NCBI GenBank assembly: GCA_022844405.1
Contig: JALHLV010000030.1
Location: 1-47,492, forward strand
Origin: Sphingomonadales bacterium
GTDB lineage: Bacteria; Pseudomonadota; Alphaproteobacteria; SMXS01
Reading direction: 5' to 3'
Length of the DNA stretch: 47,492 nucleotides
In this document: piece after piece, positions 1 through 8,598 of the stretch
How positions within the stretch are numbered: the stretch's first letter is position 1
Layout: each line of letters opens with the position of its first letter
Notes under the pieces: generated by a model
What the model was told of the DNA's origin: nothing
Database searches by the model: none
Seen by the model: the letters and a program-made list of their open reading frames with translations, nothing else
Position numbers and translations under genes: made by a program

Positions 1-859
1 GCGGCGGCGCGGCTGCGGGTGGCGCGGCGGCAGCCGGCAGGGCTGCCCCGGCCGCCATCGGCTGGCTTGCGTCGTAAAGCACCTGCATGGTCGCATAGGT
101 CGCCATGTTGCGGGCGGCGTCCTCCGGCGACAGATCCTGGCTGGCCAGTGCCTGGGCCTTGTCGGTCTTCCCCAGCAGACCGTAAAGCAGCGCCAGGTTC
201 TGCCTGTGCTGGACGGTCGAGGCGCCCGACGCCTGGATGCGCTCGAGAATGGCGACCGCTTCCGCCGCTTTGCCGGACAGGGCATACGACATCGCCAGGT
301 TGTTCTGCACCGCCAGGTCATTGGGCGCCTGGCTCGTGGCAAGCTTGTACTGGGCCTGCGCGGCGTCGTGCCGTCCCAGCATGTCGAGAGCGACGCCGCG
401 CCCGTTCATGGTCCTGACGTCGAGCGGGCTCCTGGCCAGCGCGGCGTCATACTGGATCAGCGCCGCGTCCGGCTGCGACAGCCACGCAAGCGCCCTGCCA
501 TAGCCCCGCCGGATGATCAGGCTGTCGAAACCCGCCTTGAGCGCCGACGCGAACACCGCCGCGGCTTCCTGGGGGGCGCCCAGCGTCAGCAATATCTCGC
601 CGCGTCGCTCGTAGATCTGTCCGCTTGCGTGGCCGTCGGCGATCAGCCGCCCGTAGTATCCCTGCGCCGAAACCAGATCGCCGGATCGCTCCGCGGCACT
701 TGCCAGCGTGGCGGTGACCAGGCCCCTGTCCGGCTGGCGCAGCGGCTGCTTCCTTGCCTGGGGCGCGGAGCCGGACTGGCAGCCCGCCAGCGCCAGCGCG
801 CACACCACGATCCAGACTCCCACATACGAACCCGCCCCGCCGTCCCGTCCAGATGCCAC
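1..859 (-). CDS. TadD-like TPR lipoprotein, Tad pilus assembly (3' end outside window)
   Basis: The protein starts with a lipoprotein signal: a charged start, a hydrophobic stretch and the lipobox LALAGC about 26 residues in. Helical repeats of about 34 residues follow, with TPR-type Ala/Gly/Leu/Tyr spacing (for example GRGVALDMLGRHDAAQAQY). The visible C-terminal part turns into an Ala/Pro-rich tail that runs off the window. TadD proteins are outer-membrane-linked TPR lipoproteins needed to assemble Flp pili, and the divergent TadE/TadG-like genes support this role. The start chosen is GTG at 859, preceded by GGGGAG about 10 bases upstream; GTG at 823 would leave the signal peptide without its Arg. 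The overlapping minus-strand frame starting at 929 is a shadow. Another TPR lipoprotein is the main alternative. Confidence 0.75.
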   Translation of the reverse strand, partial: MASGRDGGAGSYVGVWIVVCALALAGCQSGSAPQARKQPLRQPDRGLVTATLASAAERSGDLVSAQGYYGRLIADGHASGQIYERRGEILLTLGAPQEAAAVFASALKAGFDSLIIRRGYGRALAWLSQPDAALIQYDAALARSPLDVRTMNGRGVALDMLGRHDAAQAQYKLATSQAPNDLAVQNNLAMSYALSGKAAEAVAILERIQASGASTVQHRQNLALLYGLLGKTDKAQALASQDLSPEDAARNMATYATMQVLYDASQPMAAGAALPAAAAPPAAAPP

Positions 860-1359
860 GTTCGTACCGCTCCCCGATGACCGCGATCACACTATCCTGA
901 CTCTCCGGGGCTAGAAAGCGCCGACGCACCGCTGTCGCGCATCAGGCGGCGGTTCCGGGCGTCGCACCGCCCGATACCGCGCAAATCGAACGGCGTGGCA
1001 TGCCGGGCCGAAAACCGATAAAAATTGAAATATACCCGCGGCGGTCTGCCGCGCCGCCGAAAAGGTCACGATGAATCGTAGACTGGGAAAATTCCCAAGG
1101 CGTATTAGGCAGAAGACTGAGTCCATAAACCTTGGTCCGGCTGCCCGATTCCCCGACAGGTCATTGTCACCCGCAGACATCTGGCCGCCAATGCCATATT
1201 TTTGCCTCACTTATAATCTTTGTTACTGTTGATTGTCAGCTTTCATCCCGTCCATATATTGTCGGTTTACATTGCGGCGAATTTTCAGAGTCACGAAATT
1301 GATGGATTTCCTGAAATATTGTATTTATTGTGGCGACATTACGAATCGGTTCAGCAAAA
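860..1359. other. Intergenic region between divergent Tad-type genes
   Basis: This stretch of about 500 bases separates the TadD-like and TadE-like genes. From about 1020 to 1360 it is clearly richer in A+T than the flanking genes, as expected for divergent promoters. Open frames cross it but show no domain signature and no convincing ribosome binding site. No terminator, repeat or RNA gene was recognised. Confidence 0.5.
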
Positions 1360-1845
1360 ATGCCGGTACAAATTCGACGCAGGCTGCTTGCCGCCATCAT
1401 GGCTCCGGCTCTCCGCTTCAGGCGCGAGGCAAGGGGGTCGGCCGTCATCGAGTTCGCGCTGCTGGCGCCGGTGCTGTTCATGCTGTTGATCGGCATGTTC
1501 CAGTTCGGCATCCTGATCAACAACTACATCCAGCTGACCGAGGCCGTGCGTGTCGGCGGCCGGACATTGGCGATCTCGCGCGGCTCCACCACGCCGGTGA
1601 CGACGACCAATAATGCGATCTACGCCTCGGCGCCCGGCCTGAGCCAGGGCAGCATGACCATTACCAGGACGGTCAACGGCACCCCGTGCAATGCCGATGG
1701 CGCCTGCAAGACCACGTTTGACACCGCCCAAGGTACGCAGGCTACAATTACCGTCAGCTATTCGATCTGCAACGCGATCATCTACGGGAAGAACTATTTG
1801 CCCAGTTGCAACCTGTCCAGCACGACCAGCGTGAGGGTGGAATGA
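1360..1845 (+). CDS. TadE-like pseudopilin
   Basis: This 161-residue protein has a short basic N-terminus (RFRREARGS) followed by the TadE/TadF signature RGSAVIEFALLAPVLFMLLI, in which the conserved Glu lies at the start of one transmembrane helix (about residues 25-50). The rest is a Thr/Ser-rich extracytoplasmic domain with four cysteines in pairs (CNADGAC, SICN...SCN) that may form disulfides. TadE-like proteins are minor pseudopilins processed by a prepilin peptidase and needed for Flp pilus assembly. ATG 1360 was chosen; GTG 1330 and ATG 1399 are also in frame and none has a strong ribosome binding site. The stop overlaps the start of the next gene, so the two are probably translated together. 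Confidence 0.8.
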   Translation: MPVQIRRRLLAAIMAPALRFRREARGSAVIEFALLAPVLFMLLIGMFQFGILINNYIQLTEAVRVGGRTLAISRGSTTPVTTTNNAIYASAPGLSQGSMTITRTVNGTPCNADGACKTTFDTAQGTQATITVSYSICNAIIYGKNYLPSCNLSSTTSVRVE

Positions 1846-3140
1846 TGGCCACGAAATCTTTCCTGCGGGAAGCCTGCGCCGACCAACGCGGCGCCGTCGC
1901 GATCATCGTGGCCGTCGCCATGGTCGCTCTCATCGGCGTCGCCGCCGTCGTCATCGACATCTCCTACATCTACAACGTCCGCCGCCAATTGCAGAACGCC
2001 ACGGACCAGTCGGCCCTCGCCGGCGCGGGGAACGTGTATCAGGGGACGGGCATCGCCACCGCCAACAGCTACAGCGCCACGACTGGCAACAAAAACGTCG
2101 CCCCGGGCATCACCGTGACCATGGTGAGCGGCTATCCGATGCTGCGGTGTCTCAGCTCGCTCAACCTGCCATGCAGCGGCTCGCCGTCGGCCAACGCCGT
2201 CACCGTGATGCAAACCGCGACGGTCCCGACATTCTTCGCCCGCATCTTCGGCAAGGATACCGTCACCATCACGGTCCAGGCGACCGCCGCGGCCGCCGGC
2301 AACCAGCCGAAGCCGTACAACATCGTGCTGATCATCGACACCACCGGGTCGATGGACACCAATGACGGCTACTGCAACGGCTCGACCCGGACGCGCATCG
2401 CCTGCGCCAAGCTGGGCGGCCAGCAGCTCCTGAAGGGCATGTACCCGTCGATGGACAAGGTCTCGCTGATGACCTTCCCCGGCGTCAGCTCGGCCACCAA
2501 GAGCATGCACCACGACTGCTTCAGCTCCGAGCCCACCTCGGTGGCGTACAACGCCTCGCCCACCTACTCGATCATCTCGCTCGCCAACGACTACAAGTCG
2601 AGCGACACGGCGACCACCCTCGTGACCGGCTCGAACATCGTGAAGGCGTTCGGCGGCGGCGCCTCGGGTTGCACCCAGGGCATGGGCACGCCGGGCGGTC
2701 AGGGCACCTATTTCGCCGACGCGATCACCGCGGCGCAGGCCGAGCTGGCGGCCAACACCAGCACCGGCGTTCAGGCCGTCATGATCCTGCTCAGCGACGG
2801 CGACGCGGGTGCGACGCTGGCCAAAGTCGGGACCGCCAAATACGACGACCAGTGCGCGCAGGCGGTTACCGCCGCCAACGCCGCGAAGGCGGCATCGACG
2901 AATACCTGGATCTACGCCGTCGCCTACAGCGCGCCCACCTCGGGCGGCTGCAGTACAGACAGCCCGGCGATCACCCCATGCAACACCATGAAGGCGATCG
3001 CATCGAGTGACGCCAAGTTCTTCGCCAGCGGCGGCAGCTGTACCTCGACGGTGAACAACGTCTCCGACCTGGTGACCATCTTCGCGCGCATCCAGTCGAG
3101 CCTGACCTCGCCGCGCCTGGTCCCGGACAACACGACCTGA
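1842..3140 (+). CDS. TadG-like protein with von Willebrand factor A domain
   Basis: This 432-residue protein has the TadG N-terminus: a basic segment, then RGAVAIIVAVAMVALIGVAA as a single membrane helix at about residues 16-40, then a DxSxxxxxRxxLQNATDxxALAGA-type stretch. A vWA domain follows, with the MIDAS motif DTTGS at residues 166-170 and a later LSDGD. Multiple cysteines in the exported part suggest disulfides. TadG proteins anchor or stabilise Flp pili at the envelope, and the vWA fold usually binds a divalent metal and a protein partner. ATG 1842 overlaps the TadE-like stop and is preceded by GAGGGTGG; ATG 1845 is also possible. Confidence 0.8.
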   Translation: MMATKSFLREACADQRGAVAIIVAVAMVALIGVAAVVIDISYIYNVRRQLQNATDQSALAGAGNVYQGTGIATANSYSATTGNKNVAPGITVTMVSGYPMLRCLSSLNLPCSGSPSANAVTVMQTATVPTFFARIFGKDTVTITVQATAAAAGNQPKPYNIVLIIDTTGSMDTNDGYCNGSTRTRIACAKLGGQQLLKGMYPSMDKVSLMTFPGVSSATKSMHHDCFSSEPTSVAYNASPTYSIISLANDYKSSDTATTLVTGSNIVKAFGGGASGCTQGMGTPGGQGTYFADAITAAQAELAANTSTGVQAVMILLSDGDAGATLAKVGTAKYDDQCAQAVTAANAAKAASTNTWIYAVAYSAPTSGGCSTDSPAITPCNTMKAIASSDAKFFASGGSCTSTVNNVSDLVTIFARIQSSLTSPRLVPDNTT

Positions 3141-3266
3141 TACCTCCTGAACGTTTCACGGACGCTCGACCGCTGAATTGACTTGCCGGGCTCCCATCGC
3201 CGTTGTTCACTCGGCTGGCGACCCGGGGTCGCCGACCGTTTGTGTTTGAAGAAAGATTGAGCGGCG

Positions 3267-3719
3267 ATGCAGAGCCAGCAACACGTTGAAAAGCAGCGTA
3301 TTCTTGTCGAAGTTCAGCTCACGACCGGCGTCAGCCTGTTCGGTTACATGTATGCGGGACGCGGCACGCGCGTGTCCGACGTGCTGAACGACCAGCGCGC
3401 GTTCCTGCCCTTCGAGAACGTCGACGGCAAGACCACGCTGCACGCCAAGACCTCCATCCTGCAGGTATTCGAGATCTGCAATGTCAGCCACTACATGTCG
3501 CAGAACGACCCGTATTTCCTGCTGGGGGTCCGCCGCAGCGACGAGATGGAGGCCATCCAGCGCGCCTTCCACCAGCAGATTTCGATCAGCCATCCCGATC
3601 ATTTTCTGCACCGCAACCCGCCGCCGGCGCTGATGAAGGTGCTGGCCGACATCTCCCAGCGGCTCAACACGGCCTACCAGACCATCAAGTCCGAGCGCCG
3701 GGTGCCGGGCGACGGCTGA
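3267..3719 (+). CDS. Small protein with C-terminal J-domain-like region
   Basis: The 150-residue product has two parts. Residues 10-70 form a beta-rich domain (VEVQLTTGVSLFGYMYAG, then LHAKTSILQVFEI) that I do not assign to a named family with confidence. Residues 80-145 resemble a DnaJ J-domain: DPYFLLGV, a helix with AFHQQ, the diagnostic HPD tripeptide at 109-111, and a final helix LNTAYQTIKSERR. J-domains recruit and stimulate DnaK-type Hsp70. There is no Gly/Phe-rich or zinc-finger region, so this is a class III-like J-protein. It lies 126 bases after the TadG-like gene on the same strand, so a link with pilus assembly is possible but inferred. Confidence 0.7.
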   Translation: MQSQQHVEKQRILVEVQLTTGVSLFGYMYAGRGTRVSDVLNDQRAFLPFENVDGKTTLHAKTSILQVFEICNVSHYMSQNDPYFLLGVRRSDEMEAIQRAFHQQISISHPDHFLHRNPPPALMKVLADISQRLNTAYQTIKSERRVPGDG

Positions 3720-3890
3720 ACCGGCCGCCGCGCGCCGGCCGCCACGCACCCACGATCCGCGATGGCGTTGTCCGGCGCGGCGGGAATGGCTACTCTCGGC
3801 GGAGGGCGGCAACCGTTCCGGAGGCTCGGGGACTTGCAACAGGTGCAGGACGGCGGCGGCGGCATCAACTCGACGGATTCCGCGCGCGCC

Positions 3891-5423
3891 ATGACACGCC
3901 GCCGTCTCATGCCCGCTCCGCCTGAGTTTCTGGTGCTGCTGGCCGCCGCCTTCGCGATCAGGCTGGCGGTCTATTTCCTGCTGCCCAACATCGTCTTTCC
4001 CGACCAGATCTTCCAGGTGACCGAACCGGCGCACCGCCTGGCATTCGGCACCGGGTTGATGAGCTGGGAATGGCATGTCGGCATCCGGTCATGGCTGCTC
4101 CCCGGCGTCTTCGCCGCGCTGATGTGGCTGGGCGGCCTGATGGGCGATGCGCCCTGGCTGGTCAACCTGCCCATCGCCATCTTCATGGCCGCCTTCTCCT
4201 GCGTGCCGGTGGCATGCGCGTATGGCTGGGGCCGGAGCGTGTCGGGCCGCGCGGGCGGCTTCGTCGCCGCCGGCTTTTGCGCCGTGTGGATCGACCTGGT
4301 CTACATGTCTAACCACACGCTCACCGAGGTCGTCGGCGCCAACTTCATGGTCCTGGGGCTGTATCTGGGCTATGCGGGCGGCGGCATCGCGGTTTCGCGG
4401 CGGCGGCTTTTCTGGTCCGGCGTCATGTTGGGGATGGCGTTCGTCCTGCGCTTCCACCTGTCGCCGGCGCTCGCCGTCGCGGCGCTCGGCATCTGCGGCG
4501 TGACGCGCGGCTGGCGGCCCTGGGCGGACTTCGCCGCCGGCGCCGCGGTCCCCGTCGCGCTCGCGGCCGGGCTGGATTGGGTCACGCTGGGCCTGCCGCT
4601 GCAATCCATCTGGCTCAATTTCTGGCTCAACGTCGTGGTCGGCGTCAGCAAGGGCGCGGGGGTCAGCCCGTTCGCCACGCTGTTGCTGATGCCGCTGCAG
4701 ATCTGGGGTCCGATCGGGTTCCTGCTGGTCGCTGGCGCCATCGGCTTCGGCGTCCGCCGCCTGCCGCTGCTGCTGTTCGTCGCGCTGGTGATCTTCCTGA
4801 CCCATTCGTTCGTCGCCCACAAGGAGTACCGGTTCATCTATCCGGCGATCCCGCTGCTCGCGGTGCTCGCCGGCGTCGGCACCGCCCGCATCGTCCAGCG
4901 CGTGCAGGAGAGCCGTTCGCTGCGCGGCCCCGGCCGTGCCGTCCTCGCGGGCGGGCTGGTCCTGGCGTGGTCGGCACTGTCGCTGTCGATCGGCGCGTCG
5001 GACGTCTTCAAGGTGCCGTGGACCCGGGCCCGCTCGCAGGTCCTGGCCTTCGCGGAGATATCCCGCGATCCGACGGTCTGCGGCGTCGGCGTCTACGAGA
5101 TGTTCTGGACGACGACGGGCGGCCACACCTGGCTGCCGCTCGGTGTCCGGCTCTACGACTCGACTCCCGACCGGCTCACGAAGGAGTCCGCGGCCTACAA
5201 CATGATCGTCGCCGAGCGCGGCACGATCCTTCCCGATCCGGCATACGAGGTGGTGGCCTGCTTCGCCGGCGACCGGGACCATACCGGGAAGGCGCACCGG
5301 CAGGACTGCGTGTGGCGCCGGCCAGGCCGCTGCGATGCCGCCGCGGCCCCGGAGCCGGGACCCATCTGGTACAGGTTCGAAGCCGCGCGGCAGTACCTGC
5401 CCGAACGCCGGGAGATGCCGTGA
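3891..5423 (+). CDS. GT22-like membrane mannosyltransferase
   Basis: This is a polytopic protein of about 510 residues with some ten hydrophobic helices and a soluble C-terminal part. Near the N-terminus it carries the pattern typical of GT22 (the ALG9/PIG-B family): FPDQIFQVTEPAHRLAFG, then SWEW and RSWLLPG. Family members use polyprenyl-phosphate sugars and act on the extracytoplasmic side of the membrane. The usual acidic pair in this motif appears as Asp-Gln here. ATG 3891 was chosen because the helices begin just after it; the frame is open from 3762 and ATG 3909 is another option. Its stop overlaps the start of the epimerase gene (GTGA), which suggests a shared task in building a glycan. 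The exact sugar is unknown. Confidence 0.7.
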   Translation: MTRRRLMPAPPEFLVLLAAAFAIRLAVYFLLPNIVFPDQIFQVTEPAHRLAFGTGLMSWEWHVGIRSWLLPGVFAALMWLGGLMGDAPWLVNLPIAIFMAAFSCVPVACAYGWGRSVSGRAGGFVAAGFCAVWIDLVYMSNHTLTEVVGANFMVLGLYLGYAGGGIAVSRRRLFWSGVMLGMAFVLRFHLSPALAVAALGICGVTRGWRPWADFAAGAAVPVALAAGLDWVTLGLPLQSIWLNFWLNVVVGVSKGAGVSPFATLLLMPLQIWGPIGFLLVAGAIGFGVRRLPLLLFVALVIFLTHSFVAHKEYRFIYPAIPLLAVLAGVGTARIVQRVQESRSLRGPGRAVLAGGLVLAWSALSLSIGASDVFKVPWTRARSQVLAFAEISRDPTVCGVGVYEMFWTTTGGHTWLPLGVRLYDSTPDRLTKESAAYNMIVAERGTILPDPAYEVVACFAGDRDHTGKAHRQDCVWRRPGRCDAAAAPEPGPIWYRFEAARQYLPERREMP

Positions 5424-6469
5424 CGCCGCAAGGATTCAGCCTGTTCCAGCGTGACCTGGACCACATCGCCGACACCGTCGCGCCGCTGCGGAGCGCGCTG
5501 GCGGACGCCTCGATCCTGATCACCGGCGGCACCGGCTTCTTCGGCATGTGGCTGGTCGAGGGGCTGCTGTGGGCGGACAGGGTGCATGGCCTTGGCCTGC
5601 GGCTCGCCATCCTCAGCCGCGACGGCGACCGTTTCCTGGCGGGCCGCGGCCACCATCTGCGCGGCAATCCGAGCCTGATGGTCCTGACCGGCGACGTCGC
5701 CTCGTTCGACCCTAGCGGACACCGGTTCACCCACATCATCCACGCCGCCAACCAGGGCGACGCCGGGCATTCGGCCAGCCGCCATCTCGACGCCGCCCTC
5801 GGCGGCACCCGGCATGTCGTGGAACTGGCCGCGGCGCACGGCACGAAGGCGGTGCTGCTGACGTCTTCGGGCGCGGTCTACCGGCCCATGGACCCGCCAT
5901 CGTCCGGCGCCAGCGCGGAGGGCCCGGCAGGAGCGGCCGACTACACCGCCTACCGCCCGGTCTACGCCGAAGCCAAGCGGATGATGGAGACCCTGCTGGC
6001 CGCCGGCAGCGAACGGCATGGCTTCCGCGCCGCCATCGCCCGCTGCTTCGCCTTCACCGGCGCCTGGCTGCCGCTCGACGGCGGGCTGGCCATGGGCAAC
6101 TTCATCCGCGACGCGCTCGCCGGCCGCGACATCGTCATCGCCGGCGACGGCACCGCCATCCGGTCCTACCTCTACGGCGCCGACCTAGTGACGTGGCTGC
6201 TGACCGTGCTGGTGCGCGGCGAAAGCTGCCGGCCCTACAATGTGGGCGGCGCCGAAGCGGTCACCGTCGCCGACCTGGCCAGGCTGGTCAGCACCGAGGC
6301 GGGCCGCCCGGACGGCGTAGCCATCCGCGCGGCGGCCAAACCGGGCGGGCCGCACGACATCTACCTGCCGGACCTGACGCGGGCCATGGGCGAGCTCGGT
6401 CTCGGCGCCGCCATCGATCTTCGGGAAGCGGTCCGCCGCACGCTGGACTGGCACCGGGCGCGGCAATAA
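5420..6469 (+). CDS. NAD-dependent epimerase/dehydratase (extended SDR)
   Basis: The 349-residue product is an extended short-chain dehydrogenase. It has the Rossmann motif GGTGFFG near residue 36, a strand ending TSSGAVY near 150, and the catalytic YxxxK in YAEAK near 182. A C-terminal substrate lobe contains DGTAIRSYLYGADLV and YNVGGAEAVTV, which are typical of nucleotide-sugar enzymes. Such proteins epimerise, dehydrate or reduce NDP-sugars in the cytoplasm. The GTG start at 5420 overlaps the stop of the GT22-like gene, and translation is probably coupled. The substrate cannot be read from sequence. The gene converges with the histidine kinase, with 9 bases between stops. Confidence 0.8.
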   Translation: MTPQGFSLFQRDLDHIADTVAPLRSALADASILITGGTGFFGMWLVEGLLWADRVHGLGLRLAILSRDGDRFLAGRGHHLRGNPSLMVLTGDVASFDPSGHRFTHIIHAANQGDAGHSASRHLDAALGGTRHVVELAAAHGTKAVLLTSSGAVYRPMDPPSSGASAEGPAGAADYTAYRPVYAEAKRMMETLLAAGSERHGFRAAIARCFAFTGAWLPLDGGLAMGNFIRDALAGRDIVIAGDGTAIRSYLYGADLVTWLLTVLVRGESCRPYNVGGAEAVTVADLARLVSTEAGRPDGVAIRAAAKPGGPHDIYLPDLTRAMGELGLGAAIDLREAVRRTLDWHRARQ

Positions 6470-6478
6470 CCGGCGCCG

Positions 6479-8362
6479 TCAGGCGATCCCGGTCTGCCGG
6501 GGCGCGTGACGGCCGACCTTGGCGGCCAGGTCGTCCTTGGTGAACGGCTTGAGCAGGACGCTGGCGTGATCGCCCATATCCGTGAGCTCCTTGTCGAACT
6601 TCTCGGCGTAGCCGGTGGTGATCACCACCCGAAGGTCCGGCTTGGCCTTGATGGCGCGATCGGCGAGCTGCAGCCCGTTATAGGCGCCGGGCATGGAGAC
6701 ATCGGTGAGCAGAATCTCAACCTCGGGATGGCGCTGCAGGAAAAGCAGCCCCTCGACCGCGTTGTCCTTCGAGTAGGCCTTGTAGCCGATGGATTCGACC
6801 ATCTGCACCATCATGTTGCGGACATCGTCGTCATCGTCGACGACCAGCACGGTTTCCTCCATCGGCCGGCGAACCGTGGCGGACGCCGACGCGACGGCGG
6901 CTTCACCGCCCCGCTCGGACTCCGGCAGCCACAGGGTGAACGTCGTGCCCATGCCCGGCGTGCTGTCGACCCGGATGACGCCCCCCGAGCGCTGGACGAA
7001 GCTGTAGACCATGGCGAGTCCCAGGCCGCTGCCGACGTCATGGGCCTTGGTGGTGTAGAACGGCTCGAAGATTCGCTGCTTGACCTCCTCGGTCATGCCC
7101 ATGCCCGTGTCGCGCACCGTGAGCACGATGTAGTTGCCCGGCGCCAGCCCCGGCACCGCGCCGGAATCGCCTTCGGCGACCGCTTCGCGACGGCTGGTGA
7201 TGCTCAGCAGGCCGCCCTTGGGCATGGCGTCGCGCGCGTTGACCGCCAGATTGAGCAAGGCGTTCTCGAGCGCGTTGGGGTCGATCACCGCATTGCCGAG
7301 CCCGTCCGCGAGAGTCTCGCTGATCCTGATCTGGCTGCCCAAGGACCGCTCCAGCAACGGCATGACGCCCCTGATCAGCCCGTTGACGTCGACGGGCACC
7401 GGATCGTCGGGCTGGCCCTTCGAGAAGGCCAGCAGTCGGCGGGTAAGCTGGGAGCCGCGCTCGCCCGCCATCTTGATCTGCTTCAGGAACCGGGCGGGCG
7501 GCGAGTCATCGGCTTCCTTCCCGTCGAGCAGGAAGTCGACATTGCCCATGATCACCTGCAGCAGGTTGTTGAAGTCATGGGCGATGCCGCCGGCAAGCTG
7601 GCCGACCGCCTCCAGCTTCTGCGCCTGCGCCAGTTGCTGCTCGATGTCGCGGTGCTTGCGTTCGAGCTCGCGCTCGTCGGTGATGTCGCGAAACCACAGG
7701 ATGGCGCCGTCCACCTTGCCGTCCTTGCCTTGCAGCGGCACCGCGGATTCGAGCAGGCGCACGTCGCGCTCCGAGTTCGGCAACGCCAGCAGCAGCTCTT
7801 CCTCCAGCACGGTCATGCCGGCGAGCGCCAGCGTCGACGGCCGCTTGCTCTTGGGAAGCTGGGCGCCGGTGTGCGGATCCACGTAACGCGCCGCTTCCAG
7901 GAACTTGTCGCGGAACAGGCCGATGTCGATGTAGCGGCGAGCGGCGCGGTTGGCATAGAGCACGGTCTTGCGCGCGTCGATGATCACCAGGCCTTCGCTG
8001 AGGCCTTCGATCGCCTGGGTCAGCAGGAACGTCTTGCGGGCATTGTCGGCGTTGAGCGCATCGAGCTGCCGGCCCTGTATCGTGCTCTTGGTGCGGTACT
8101 GCACCGCCAGCAGGATGGCGAACAGCATGGGGATGCTGCTCGCGGCCAGGAAGGCCCGGCTGATGTTCGAGGTGGGACCCGGCACGGCGATCAGGCCGGT
8201 CTGGACGGCCAGGCCCAGCGCGATCAGCACCACCGAGATGGTGCCGAACAGGATGCGCAGGGTCCGGACAGTAATCAGCAGGTAAAGCGACAGGAAAGCC
8301 GTGGCGCCCCAGACAACGGCGCCGCCGACGTCCAATCCCGCCAATGACTCAGTAACGAGCAC
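6479..8362 (-). CDS. Hybrid sensor histidine kinase with C-terminal receiver
   Basis: The 627-residue protein starts with three hydrophobic segments (about residues 12-30, 36-60 and 70-88) and little periplasmic sequence. A PAS-like domain follows (about 110-230, ending LWFRDITDERE). The HisKA domain holds the phosphoacceptor His262 in GGIAHDFNN. The ATPase domain has N375 (N box), DTGMGM at 418-423 and GSGLGLA. A receiver domain fills 505-620, with phosphoacceptor Asp554 in LTDVSMPG and Lys605. The order predicts a phosphorelay sensor. No separate phosphotransferase or DNA-binding regulator lies next to it, so its output is unknown. The start is GTG 8362, with a G-rich stretch upstream. Confidence 0.88.
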   Translation of the reverse strand: MLVTESLAGLDVGGAVVWGATAFLSLYLLITVRTLRILFGTISVVLIALGLAVQTGLIAVPGPTSNISRAFLAASSIPMLFAILLAVQYRTKSTIQGRQLDALNADNARKTFLLTQAIEGLSEGLVIIDARKTVLYANRAARRYIDIGLFRDKFLEAARYVDPHTGAQLPKSKRPSTLALAGMTVLEEELLLALPNSERDVRLLESAVPLQGKDGKVDGAILWFRDITDERELERKHRDIEQQLAQAQKLEAVGQLAGGIAHDFNNLLQVIMGNVDFLLDGKEADDSPPARFLKQIKMAGERGSQLTRRLLAFSKGQPDDPVPVDVNGLIRGVMPLLERSLGSQIRISETLADGLGNAVIDPNALENALLNLAVNARDAMPKGGLLSITSRREAVAEGDSGAVPGLAPGNYIVLTVRDTGMGMTEEVKQRIFEPFYTTKAHDVGSGLGLAMVYSFVQRSGGVIRVDSTPGMGTTFTLWLPESERGGEAAVASASATVRRPMEETVLVVDDDDDVRNMMVQMVESIGYKAYSKDNAVEGLLFLQRHPEVEILLTDVSMPGAYNGLQLADRAIKAKPDLRVVITTGYAEKFDKELTDMGDHASVLLKPFTKDDLAAKVGRHAPRQTGIA

Positions 8363-8598
8363 TGCCGCCCCCCCGCCGTGCGACGAGGGCGTGAGTCAGC
8401 GCATCGCCAGGAGCGGGGCGAACCCGCCGCCAGTTTCCACCACATTTACTCAATCGGAGCGCCCAAATCGCCCATAACAGTTGCAGAGTAGCATGAGGCC
8501 ACAAGCCTCTGAAGTTTCTCTGCACCTATTGTGGGTGCTAAGCCTCGTTTATGGCATTATCGGGGCGAGGGTGGTTTGGGAATCGAGGAGGTTATCGC

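Noticed and set aside
447-929. Open frame of 160 residues on the minus strand
   Set aside because: It lies in another frame over the TadD-like gene, which has a lipoprotein signal and TPR repeats; this frame has no recognisable domain.
911-1210. Minus-strand open frame of 99 residues in the Tad intergenic region
   Set aside because: No good ribosome binding site, no domain and unusual amino-acid content; it covers the likely divergent promoters.
4577-5419. In-frame upstream extension of the epimerase gene
   Set aside because: It reads in another frame through the GT22-like gene; the GTG at 5420 overlaps that gene's stop, and the Rossmann motif lies at the normal distance from it.
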